Below, in pieces: positions 1 to 6,588 of a DNA stretch of 23,011 bases. The notes beneath the pieces were generated by a model. It had not been told where the DNA came from. It made no database searches and worked only from the letters and a program-made list of their open reading frames with translations. Positions within the stretch are counted from its first letter, which is position 1. The number at the start of each line of letters is the position of its first letter. Both the position numbers and the translations under genes were made by a program. This stretch comes from JBBITW01 sp037440525 (GTDB lineage Bacteria > Desulfobacterota > BSN033 > UBA1163). The DNA is taken from contig JBBITW010000041.1 in the NCBI GenBank assembly GCA_037440525.1, forward strand, positions 1 through 23,011, in the 5' to 3' direction.

Positions 1-16
1 ATACTGAGGGGAAAAA

Positions 17-105
17 GGGGATGGTTCTATTTTTCATTACAGTTCCTAAATTATTTCTTTCAACACTTAAAAAAGATTTCATTGCCAATAAATAGAACCG
101 CCCCC
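17..105. repeat. REP-like inverted pair with GGTTCTATTT core
   Basis: GGGGATGGTTCTATTT at 17-32 is matched in inverted orientation at 90-105, whose reverse complement is GGGGGCGGTTCTATTT. That is 14 of 16 identical, with 57 bases between the arms. From memory, a motif close to GGGGACGGTTCTATTT is scattered through many deltaproteobacterial genomes, often near REP-associated tyrosine transposases. No such transposase is visible here, but the window edge lies only 16 bases away. Apart from this pair and a hairpin at 233-253, I see nothing gene-like in 1-471. Confidence 0.5.
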
Positions 106-232
106 ATTGTTCTTTGAAAAGTGCAGTCAATATCTAAGGATGGAGTGATCTGGTCTATATCTGATTTCCTCCTGCAAAAAACCCTTTGATGTGATTCAGA
201 AAGAGATGATGGGTGAAGAATTTATATTCCTT

Positions 233-253
233 CTGACTGAAAAATTCAGTCAG
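233..253. other. Perfect 9-bp hairpin/palindrome in non-coding DNA
   Basis: CTGACTGAA and TTCAGTCAG form a perfect 9-bp stem around an AAA loop. No T-tract follows on either strand, so it is not a convincing intrinsic terminator. It could be an operator, an RNA hairpin or a repeat remnant. The sequence does not decide. Confidence 0.4.
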
Positions 254-445
254 CATAAAAGGTTATGATTAGAAATTGTAATTTTTGGAATTTATGGTCA
301 AATATTTACTTTTGAGTTTAATTCTATTTTGCTTCAAGACTAACTTCATGGGAATTTCTCTTCCTCATCTATGTCAAAAATAAAGATTTGACCCCAAAAT
401 AGATATTTAAAATTAAGATGCCTGAATTGTTATATTATAAAAACT

Positions 446-467
446 TACCCTTTTATAATTCTAAGGG
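446..467 (-). terminator. Weak possible terminator of the lipoprotein gene
   Basis: Just beyond the stop of the lipoprotein gene, the minus strand has CCCTT and AAGGG around an AT-rich loop, followed shortly by TTTTTA. The stem is only about 5 bp, so this is a weak candidate. Confidence 0.25.
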
Positions 468-471
468 ATCT

Positions 472-1089
472 TTATCTTGATTTCTTTCCTTTTAAGAGTT
501 TTGCTATTGGCCTGACCTCAACTCCTTCAGGAATAATCCATCTGAAAGACTCTTCGCTGAGGATAGGGTTGATGGAAACCTCCTTTAATCTGAGCTCCAA
601 TCGAACCTCCTTCTCCAAAACCTCGATCTGAATAGTTTCTGGAGCATCGCCTCCCTCCCTCATCTCTGTTGAGATCCTGATCTCCCCTGCATTCTCGATG
701 ATATCATTAAACTGGGATAACTCTCCTGTATATGCCCTCTTCTGGAAAGGGATGAGCAGAAAGAATTGACCATTTTGATAGACAGCATCGAATATCCCCA
801 TCCCGAGGGGATGATAGCCAATGAGTCGAATCCTTTCTGGCTTTTGATAGATGAGAAATCCATTTAGCAAAAAATTCATCTCGTCACCACTTTTTATGGT
901 TTCGATACGTATTGAAACCCTTGCTTGAAGGGAGTCCAAGGGAGAGAAGGCCTCAAAAAGCTTCTCCATCGGGTTGACCAAAGGTGGTTTTTCAATCTGG
1001 GTGATCTCAGGAGGTCTCTTCGGACAGCCTATGAGAAATATTAAGGCAAAAATAAGAGGGAATATAAAAATCAAAGGTCTTCTTGGCAT
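472..1089 (-). CDS. Outer-membrane-type lipoprotein, LolA/LolB-like fold
   Basis: This 205-residue protein has a clear lipoprotein signal. A basic N-terminus (MPRR) is followed by a hydrophobic stretch and a lipobox L-I-G-C with the lipidated cysteine at residue 22. The mature part has short beta-strand-like segments ('FLIYQKPERIRLIGYHPLGM', 'AVYQNGQFFLLIPFQKRAY') typical of the concave beta-sheet fold of LolA/LolB-like or DUF4292-like lipoproteins. Such proteins bind lipids or assist envelope assembly. The start is supported by AGGAGG six bases before the ATG. It stands alone; its neighbour, the PEP-CTERM gene, is about 200 bases upstream and has its own terminator. Lipoprotein status is well supported. 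The LolB-like role is inference from sequence character, and the precise family is uncertain. Confidence 0.75.
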   Translation of the reverse strand: MPRRPLIFIFPLIFALIFLIGCPKRPPEITQIEKPPLVNPMEKLFEAFSPLDSLQARVSIRIETIKSGDEMNFLLNGFLIYQKPERIRLIGYHPLGMGIFDAVYQNGQFFLLIPFQKRAYTGELSQFNDIIENAGEIRISTEMREGGDAPETIQIEVLEKEVRLELRLKEVSINPILSEESFRWIIPEGVEVRPIAKLLKGKKSR

Positions 1090-1138
1090 TCAAAGCCTCC
1101 TCCCAGATTTTCTAAAAACTGCATTACAATATATTTGA

Positions 1139-1147
1139 AGTATAGCA
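1139..1147 (-). promoter_or_regulatory. Candidate extended -10 promoter for the lipoprotein gene
   Basis: The minus strand reads TGCTATACT, an extended -10 (TGn-TATACT), about 50 bases before the lipoprotein start. No good -35 box lies at the usual distance, so this rests on the extended -10 alone. Confidence 0.35.
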
Positions 1148-1235
1148 CAGGACTTAGGCCTCCGTCGAATAAAGTTTAACCACCAGAGATTAGAAATAAG
1201 AATATTAGAAATTTATTTCTTCAGAAGGAATTTAT

Positions 1236-1275
1236 ATAAAAAAAGGCAGAGCCATTTCTGACCCTGCCTTTTATT
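1236..1275 (-). terminator. Strong intrinsic terminator after the PEP-CTERM gene
   Basis: On the minus strand AAAGGCAG is followed by a second set of pairs (GGTCA with TGGCT, including G-U pairs), a GAAA loop, and CTGCCTTT. This makes a 13-bp stem at 1242-1271 running into at least seven T residues. It lies about 20 bases after the stop of the PEP-CTERM gene. The plus-strand copy also ends in TTTTATT, so it could stop transcription in both directions. Confidence 0.85.
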
Positions 1276-1291
1276 CGATTACTATAGAAGA

Positions 1292-2008
1292 TTATTTTAT
1301 TTTAAATCTCCTCCTAAACCCTAAAAAACCCAAAAGTCCTGAACCTATCAAAAGCATTGTAGAAGGTTCAGGGATTGGAATCCCGAAATCCTGCGTATGT
1401 TTAGAATCCGGATTCGAAGTGACAACCCAGATGGCGTCACTCTTGCTCGTTGCAAGGTTGAGATAATAATTGGCTGCGTCTATGTATGAACTACCCCAAT
1501 TGAATCGCGCACGGCCGCTTGAGAGATTATAGGTCTGGTCATCCTCATAAAGGACTTCCCATATTGCCAGCGAAAGACCTGCCTTTTCGGTTTGTGTATC
1601 TGCACTTGCAGCAAATTGATTTAGCAAGTACGCTGCTACCTTACCTGCATCACTATATTTAGGCCACCCGCTTTCGCTCCAATCTCCCAAATTATCTGTA
1701 TAGGCACCGATAGAAGATTTAAAGTAATGGTTTAGGTCAACACAATATGCTTCGTAACTCTGATCTTCTATCAGAGGGTTAAGGTTTGTATCGTCTATAA
1801 CAGTGATTGTGAAACTACCTGCATATGTACTTATAAAATTTGAGCCATAGTCTATACTGAAAGACCCTTGGGGGCCTCCATTGAAGCTAATTCCAATCGT
1901 CCCTGCGAAAGAGCTCTCAAAAGCAATAAATAGAAACACTAAAGCGATTATTATTCTTCTAATTTTAGAAACCTCCCCTTGAAAATATATTTTTGAAAAC
2001 AATTCCAT
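1292..2008 (-). CDS. PEP-CTERM exported protein with degenerate thioester-type domain
   Basis: The C-terminus is a textbook PEP-CTERM signal: IPEPSTMLL, then a short hydrophobic helix, then an arginine-rich tail (GFRRRFKIK). Such proteins are cut by an exosortase and linked to exopolysaccharide or the cell surface. An N-terminal signal peptide is present (RRIIIALVFLFIAF, then ESSFAG). The middle resembles thioester-type domains seen in PEP-CTERM proteins: 'YEAYCVD' with Cys89, and 'GLSLAIWEV' around residue 146. The glutamine normally found in the second motif (LQLAIW) is Ser146, so no thioester bond is expected. Coordinates give the conventional ATG. That ATG overlaps the -10 box of a consensus promoter and lacks a ribosome site, whereas AAGGGGAGG sits 8 bases before ATT at 1961-1963, which would start directly at the signal peptide. 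No exosortase gene is in the window. Confidence 0.85.
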   Translation of the reverse strand: MELFSKIYFQGEVSKIRRIIIALVFLFIAFESSFAGTIGISFNGGPQGSFSIDYGSNFISTYAGSFTITVIDDTNLNPLIEDQSYEAYCVDLNHYFKSSIGAYTDNLGDWSESGWPKYSDAGKVAAYLLNQFAASADTQTEKAGLSLAIWEVLYEDDQTYNLSSGRARFNWGSSYIDAANYYLNLATSKSDAIWVVTSNPDSKHTQDFGIPIPEPSTMLLIGSGLLGFLGFRRRFKIK

Positions 2009-2036
2009 TATAATTGATTATATTCTTGATTGTCAA
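2007..2036 (-). promoter_or_regulatory. Consensus sigma-70 promoter of the PEP-CTERM gene
   Basis: The minus strand has TTGACA (2031-2036), 18 bases, then TATAAT (2007-2012), both perfect consensus boxes. The -10 box overlaps the first ATG of the reading frame (2006-2008), so transcription would begin around 1999-2001, inside the nominal coding region. Confidence 0.75.
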
Positions 2037-2172
2037 GGAAAAAATTCAAAAAAGTTTAATAATTTCAAATAGTTGTAAAATGCTGGCAAATCATGAAAAG
2101 TCCAATTAATTCGTGTCAAAAAGAAATTCGGGCTTCTCTTAAAAACTTATTTTAAGACTGTGTCGTAATGTA

Positions 2173-2250
2173 ATTCTGAGGCTTTAGCCGAAGAATCTAT
2201 GTTTTATAAAGGTTTGAATTATATAGATTCCTCGCTTCGCTCGGAATGAC
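2173..2250. repeat. Palindromic repeat unit 1
   Basis: The left arm (2173-2200, core CTGAGGCTTTAGCCGAAGAA) pairs imperfectly with the right arm (2223-2250, core CCTCGCTTCGCTCGGAATGA) across a short AT-rich loop. This is the widespread 'TCATTCCGAGCGAAGCGAGG' type of bacterial repeat. Confidence 0.7.
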
Positions 2251-2260
2251 ACCACTCTGC

Positions 2261-2323
2261 TGTCATTTCGAGGCGTTAGCCGAGAAATCTTTCCTAAGGT
2301 TCCTCGCTTCGCTCGGAATGACA
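2261..2323. repeat. Palindromic repeat unit 2
   Basis: The left arm (2261-2290, TGTCATTTCGAGGCGTTAGC and onward) pairs imperfectly with the right arm at 2300-2323, which contains the same CCTCGCTTCGCTCGGAATGA core as unit 1. Confidence 0.7.
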
Positions 2324-2357
2324 GAAAAATGAAGCTCGGAATGACAGAAAAAGGAGA

Positions 2358-2467
2358 CTCGGAATGAGAAACATGGCATACACCTTATTGCGATTTCTTT
2401 GAAGAGGGCTTCGAGTTTTGAAAGGTCCCACTCGGAATGACAGACATAGCATACACCTTATTGCGAT
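2358..2467. repeat. Two 37-base direct repeats
   Basis: Copies at 2358-2394 and 2431-2467 both begin CTCGGAATGA and end GCATACACCTTATTGCGAT, with only a few mismatches between. They start 73 bases apart, which looks like a partial duplication inside the repeat patch. Confidence 0.75.
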
Positions 2468-2504
2468 ACAGTCTCTTTAAGGGGAGGTATGGAGGGGTTA
2501 ATTA

Positions 2505-2562
2505 AATAATTTTTCAGCTCTCGAGCATTTCTCTTGACAATTTTCGGATTTATTGTTATTTG
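2505..2562 (+). promoter_or_regulatory. trpB2 promoter with shared upstream element
   Basis: TTGACA at 2534-2539 is followed 16-17 bases on by TTATTT or TATTTG as a weak -10 (2556-2562). Upstream lie AATAATTTTTCAG (2505-2517) and the palindrome CTCGAG (2520-2525), eight bases before TTGACA. The same arrangement occurs at 22905-22941 on the other strand. The leader runs about 120 bases to the trpB2 start and has a strong ribosome-site-like sequence at 2592-2602 with no start codon behind it. Confidence 0.6.
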
Positions 2563-2686
2563 GAAAATTAATCTGGGGGGGAAATCTTTAATAAAGGAGG
2601 TGGGGATAATCCATTTCAATTAAAAGATAATCTTTTTTACTAAAACTTTGATCGTTTTTTTCTAACAATTTCTAAGGAGGAATACT

Positions 2687-4078
2687 ATGAATGAGGTAAA
2701 AATTTTTCTTAGAGAAGATGAGATTCCAAAACAATGGTATAATATTCAGGCCGATCTTCCAACCCCTCTTCAACCACCACTTAACCCTGCAACAGGAAAG
2801 CCCATAGGTCCCGAGGATCTGGCTCCAGTATTTCCTATGAACCTGATAGAGCAGGAGGTAAGTACAAAGCGATGGACAGACATCCCTCAAGAGGTGATGG
2901 AGAAATATCTCCTCTGGAGACCAACCCCCCTTCATCGAGCATATGCCCTTGAAAGGGCACTTGGGACACCGGCAAGAATCTATTATAAGAATGAAGGGGT
3001 TAGTCCTCCAGGAAGCCATAAACCCAATACAGCCGTTCCACAGGCCTATTACAACAAAGTCTTCGGGATTAAAAGGATGACAACTGAAACCGGAGCAGGT
3101 CAATGGGGAAGTGCACTCGCATTCGCCACATGTCTCTTCGGTCTCGAGTGTAAGATATATATGGTTCGAATAAGCTTTGACCAGAAACCATACCGCCGGG
3201 TTATGATGAACACATGGGGAGCAAACTGTGTTCCAAGTCCGAGCAAGGATACAAACGCAGGGAGAAAGATCCTTGAAGAAAATCCTGATTCTCCAGGAAG
3301 CCTTGGAATTGCTATAAGCGAGGCCATTGAGGATGCTGTTACCTCCAAAGACACAAGATACTCACTTGGAAGCGTGTTGAACCATGTCTTAATGCATCAG
3401 ACCATTGTAGGTCTTGAAGCAAAGAAACAGCTCGAGAAATTTGGTGAAAAGAAGGTTGATGTGGTCACCGGGTGTGCAGGAGGGGGAAGCAACTTTGCAG
3501 GACTTGCCTTTCCATTTGTATTGGATAAGATAAATGGAGCTGAAATTACAATCATCCCTGCTGAACCTACATCCTGCCCAACCATGACGAGGGCTCCATT
3601 TACATATGACCACGGGGATACTGCGAGGATGACCCCTCTTATCCCCATGCATAGCCTTGGTCATGCCTTTATACCTCCACCAATTCATGCAGGAGGTCTA
3701 CGCTATCACGGGATTGCACCACTGCTCAGTCAATTGATCAACGAAGGGTTAATAGAACCGAGGGCCTATAATCAATTGGAATGCTTTGCGGCGGCTGTCC
3801 AGTGGGCAAGGACAGAAGGGGCAATCCCAGCCCCGGAGACAAGTCATGCTATTGCCTGTGTCATTGAAGAAGCAAAAAGGGCAAAGGAGGAGGGTAGGGA
3901 GAAGGTTATTCTTCTTAACTGGAGTGGCCATGGCCTGATGGATCTTGGAGGCTACGACTCCTATTTCAGTGGAAAGCTGATTGACTATCCACTGCCTGAG
4001 GAGGAGATGAAGAAATCCCTTAAGGTTATTGAAGGCCTTCCAAAACCTCCAAAATTAAGAAGGGGGCAACCAATCTAA
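2687..4078 (+). CDS. trpB2: TrpB2-type tryptophan synthase beta chain (PLP enzyme)
   Basis: This 463-residue pyridoxal-phosphate enzyme condenses indole with serine to give tryptophan. The PLP lysine is Lys112 in GSHKPNTA. The conserved catalytic glutamate is Glu134 in 'TETGAGQWGS', and the phosphate-binding loop is GCAGGGSN at 262-269. Length and the extended N-terminus (QADLPTPLQPPLNP) match the TrpB2 group, which is longer than classical TrpB and often occurs without trpA. No trpA or other trp gene is in the window. The start is supported by AAGGAGG six bases before the ATG. A clear terminator follows the stop, so it is probably a single-gene transcript, although iorAB lies just downstream on the same strand. 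In this context it may salvage indole or supply tryptophan while IorAB handles the aryl-pyruvate step; that link is inference. Confidence 0.93.
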   Translation: MNEVKIFLREDEIPKQWYNIQADLPTPLQPPLNPATGKPIGPEDLAPVFPMNLIEQEVSTKRWTDIPQEVMEKYLLWRPTPLHRAYALERALGTPARIYYKNEGVSPPGSHKPNTAVPQAYYNKVFGIKRMTTETGAGQWGSALAFATCLFGLECKIYMVRISFDQKPYRRVMMNTWGANCVPSPSKDTNAGRKILEENPDSPGSLGIAISEAIEDAVTSKDTRYSLGSVLNHVLMHQTIVGLEAKKQLEKFGEKKVDVVTGCAGGGSNFAGLAFPFVLDKINGAEITIIPAEPTSCPTMTRAPFTYDHGDTARMTPLIPMHSLGHAFIPPPIHAGGLRYHGIAPLLSQLINEGLIEPRAYNQLECFAAAVQWARTEGAIPAPETSHAIACVIEEAKRAKEEGREKVILLNWSGHGLMDLGGYDSYFSGKLIDYPLPEEEMKKSLKVIEGLPKPPKLRRGQPI

Positions 4079-4086
4079 TCGGTTTA

Positions 4087-4125
4087 AAATCCTACGGATC
4101 AAAAGATCCGTAGGATTTCTATTTT
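4087..4125 (+). terminator. Intrinsic terminator after trpB2
   Basis: AAATCCTACGGATC and GATCCGTAGGATTT form a perfect 14-bp stem (4087-4118) around an AAAA loop, beginning eight bases after the trpB2 stop. The T-rich tail (TTTCTATTTTA) is interrupted but adequate. Confidence 0.85.
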
Positions 4126-4129
4126 ATCC

Positions 4130-4138
4130 TGTTATAAT
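4130..4138 (+). promoter_or_regulatory. Extended -10 promoter, probably giving a leaderless mRNA
   Basis: TGTTATAAT is a perfect extended -10 (TGn-TATAAT). It ends only eight bases before the ATG of the next gene, so transcription would begin at or a base or two before the start codon. No -35 box and no ribosome site are visible. Confidence 0.6.
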
Positions 4139-4146
4139 ATAATAAA

Positions 4147-4434
4147 ATGATAGAAGAATATGATGAAATCATCATTCGTTGTCCTCAATTAGGTGGTGAA
4201 GTTCCATTTAGATATTGCCGAATAGTAAATGATGACCTTCCGTGTCGGAGGATCATAATCTGCTGGGAATTCAGAATTGAGATAGAAAGGTTTTTGAAAG
4301 AGAACTATTCAATCGATCAGATACAGCGTTGCCTTGCCCCTCCGACAAAGTCGAGAATGGAAACAATTCTTGAAATTATAGAGAAGGCAAAGAGATTGAA
4401 GGAGGGAGATCAAGGGGGTACCACCAAGGGTTAG
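4147..4434 (+). CDS. Small cysteine-containing protein upstream of iorA
   Basis: This 95-residue soluble protein has five cysteines (12, 24, 33, 39, 62), four of them in the first 40 residues: 'RCPQLGGEVPFRYCR', 'LPC' and 'ICWEF'. That spacing could bind a metal or an iron-sulfur cluster. The C-terminal half is a predicted charged helix. I cannot name a function. It lies 55 bases upstream of iorA on the same strand and probably shares its transcript, so a role with the oxygen-sensitive oxidoreductase, such as assembly or regulation, is possible but only inferred. There is no ribosome site before the ATG and an extended -10 box lies eight bases upstream, consistent with leaderless translation. 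The repeated cysteine pattern and the operon position argue for a real gene. Confidence 0.75.
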   Translation: MIEEYDEIIIRCPQLGGEVPFRYCRIVNDDLPCRRIIICWEFRIEIERFLKENYSIDQIQRCLAPPTKSRMETILEIIEKAKRLKEGDQGGTTKG

Positions 4435-4489
4435 GTATAAGATTTAAAAAGACCGCGATAGATCAATTTCAAATATCAATGAGGCAACA

Positions 4490-6577
4490 GTGTTGGATAA
4501 AGAGATAAGGGTATTACTTGGAAACGAAGCCATTGCGAGGGGGATTGTGGAGAGTGGCTGCCAGTTCTTTGCCGCCTACCCTGGAACACCAAGTTCAGAG
4601 ATTCTTCCTGCGGTGGTGCGTTTCAAAGAGGAGAACAATCTCACCATCTATGTGGAATGGTCTATAAATGAGAAGGTGGCTTTTGAGAACGCACTTGTAG
4701 CCTCCTACACAGGAAAGCGCTCAGCAGTGGCAATGAAGCAGGTGGGGCTCAATGTGGCCACAGATCCCCTGATGAGTGCCGCATATATTGGAACAATTGG
4801 TGGGTTTGTAATAATAAGCTGCGATGATCCAGGGCCATTTTCATCCCAGACAGAACAGGATTCTCGCTTTCTTGCGATGTTTGCTAAGGTTCCTGTCTTT
4901 GATCCAGCAAATCCAAAAGAGGCCCAGAAGATGCTACCCATCGCCTTCGAACTCTCTGAAAAATACAGGATACCTGTGGTTCTTCGCCCAGTTTTGAGGG
5001 TCTCTCATGCCCAGCAGAGTATAACCTTCAATCCTATCCCGAAAATTGAGAGAAAGGCTGATTTTCCCCATGATCCACAGCGATGGAGTGCGACACCGAG
5101 GTATCGTTTCATTCTTCACAGGGAACTCAATCTAAAGCTAAAAAAGATTGCTCAAGAGTTTGATTCTATGGATACTCTCAATTTTGTTGAGAATGATCGA
5201 AAAGGGGCACCCTTAGGAATCATTGCTTCTGGAATTGGTTATGCCATTTCGAAAGACATTCTACAAGAAATTGGTCTACAGGAAGAGATACCCATCCTCA
5301 AGATTGGGACTCCCTTTCCCCTTCCTTATAAGAAAGTTGAATCATTTACAAAGAGATGTGAGAATATCCTGATACTTGAAGAGACTGAACCTGTAATAGA
5401 ACTTCAGATCAGGGATAAATCAAAAATCTTTGGGCGTCTGGATGGCTCAATCCCCAATGAAGGGGAGATGCTTCCTGAAGTAATTTCACATGTGATATCT
5501 AATCTATTTGAAAGGTCATCAATTCATGTAGAGAAACCAATATCTACGGTCCATATTGAAAATCTTGTCTCCCAGCTTGGCCTACCTATTCGACGCCCCA
5601 CCCTCTGTTCAGGGTGTCCTCATCGGGCCTCTTTTTATGCCATCAAAAAGGCATTTCCAAATGGAATATTACCGAGCGATATCGGCTGTTATACACTGGG
5701 AATGAATATGGAGGCAGTGGATACCTGCCATGATATGGGTGCTTCTATCACATTTGCCAGTGGACTTTATCAGGCTTATCACCAGGATGGTCAAGAGGTT
5801 CCGATAGTAGCCACCATTGGTGATTCAACATTCTACCATTCTGGTTCACAGGGACTTTTAAATGCAGTTTACAACGGGGCAAAGTTTATAGTTGTAATAC
5901 TTGATAATTCTGTTGTAGCGATGACAGGATTTCAACCTACTCCTGAATCAGGAAAGACCGCAGATGGACACCCCGGCAGGGCACTCTCAATCGAAGAATT
6001 AGTAAAGGGATGTGGTGTAAAATATATTCGTGTGGTCAATCCATATAATATCAAGGAAATGATAAGAGAACTTAGAAGGGCCTATGGGTATACAAAAAGA
6101 AAGGATGGTGGAATGGCTGTCTTGATCGCACGTTACCCCTGTATTATCCATCAGAAGGAACAGCTTAAATTAAAACCGATTAAAGTGGATATTCACCATG
6201 CCCCGCCCACAGAAGGTAAAAATGTGGATAAATCATTTTTGCCTCTCTATAATAAAGAGATCTGTAGTGAATGTGGAATCTGTATGATTCAATGTCCTGA
6301 AGGGGCGATTTCTAAAAAAGAAGATGGTTATTTTATCGACTATAAGAAATGCACAGGCTGTCGCATCTGTGCTCAGGAATGCCCCAAATCAGCGATTGAG
6401 ATGCCAAAGATCGGTGCCTGCATTGGTTGTGGATATTGCATTAAGAGGTTTGAATGTCCCTCAATGATAATGGGAGAGGATGGCCGTGTTCGGATTGATA
6501 GGATAACTTGTGTAGATTGTGGCCTCTGCCTCGAGGTTTGTGCCCAGGGAGCAATATATCCTGTAAATGGTTTGTGA
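4490..6577 (+). CDS. iorA: Indolepyruvate ferredoxin oxidoreductase alpha subunit, four-cluster form
   Basis: The large subunit of the enzyme that oxidatively decarboxylates aryl-pyruvates (from Trp, Phe, Tyr) to aryl-acetyl-CoA while reducing ferredoxin, or runs in reverse to make aryl-pyruvates. Residues 1-180 carry the pyruvate-oxidoreductase N-terminal domain ('FFAAYPGTPSSEILPA'). The thiamine-diphosphate site begins at GDS (444-446) and continues to 'LDNSVVAMTG'. The C-terminus has four iron-sulfur motifs starting at Cys592, Cys621, Cys644 and Cys674. The last two match the usual IorA tail; the first two look like an inserted 2[4Fe-4S] ferredoxin domain, which explains the length of 695 residues against roughly 600 for the family. 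The start is GTG with GAGG five bases before it. iorB follows after 11 bases. Confidence 0.93.
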   Translation: MLDKEIRVLLGNEAIARGIVESGCQFFAAYPGTPSSEILPAVVRFKEENNLTIYVEWSINEKVAFENALVASYTGKRSAVAMKQVGLNVATDPLMSAAYIGTIGGFVIISCDDPGPFSSQTEQDSRFLAMFAKVPVFDPANPKEAQKMLPIAFELSEKYRIPVVLRPVLRVSHAQQSITFNPIPKIERKADFPHDPQRWSATPRYRFILHRELNLKLKKIAQEFDSMDTLNFVENDRKGAPLGIIASGIGYAISKDILQEIGLQEEIPILKIGTPFPLPYKKVESFTKRCENILILEETEPVIELQIRDKSKIFGRLDGSIPNEGEMLPEVISHVISNLFERSSIHVEKPISTVHIENLVSQLGLPIRRPTLCSGCPHRASFYAIKKAFPNGILPSDIGCYTLGMNMEAVDTCHDMGASITFASGLYQAYHQDGQEVPIVATIGDSTFYHSGSQGLLNAVYNGAKFIVVILDNSVVAMTGFQPTPESGKTADGHPGRALSIEELVKGCGVKYIRVVNPYNIKEMIRELRRAYGYTKRKDGGMAVLIARYPCIIHQKEQLKLKPIKVDIHHAPPTEGKNVDKSFLPLYNKEICSECGICMIQCPEGAISKKEDGYFIDYKKCTGCRICAQECPKSAIEMPKIGACIGCGYCIKRFECPSMIMGEDGRVRIDRITCVDCGLCLEVCAQGAIYPVNGL

Positions 6578-6588
6578 ATAGGTAGGCT

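Larger units (their letters stand above)
2152..2480. repeat. Repeat patch bounded by imperfect inverted repeats (MITE-like)
   Basis: The patch opens with TTAAGACTGTGTCGTAAT and closes with the imperfect inverse of the same sequence, whose reverse complement is TTAAAGAGACTGTATCGCAA. Inside are two palindromic units (2173-2250 and 2261-2323), further solo copies of CTCGGAATGA, and two 37-base direct repeats. It contains no coding sequence, lies between divergent promoters, and resembles dispersed non-autonomous repeats. Confidence 0.6.

Noticed and set aside
2173..2467. CRISPR array
   Set aside because: Repeats are palindromic, uneven in length and spacing, with no regular spacers or cas genes.
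2592..2640. Strong ribosome-site-like sequence TAAAGGAGGTG upstream of trpB2, followed by a small AAAAGATAATCTTTT hairpin
   Set aside because: No usable start codon follows, and the 6-bp stem is too weak to call an attenuator or riboswitch. It resembles the ribosome site of the SPW gene and may be a remnant.
2672..4070. Several open frames on the opposite strand of trpB2 and other overlapping open frames
   Set aside because: They lie antisense to a strongly conserved enzyme, lack ribosome sites and have no recognisable domains.
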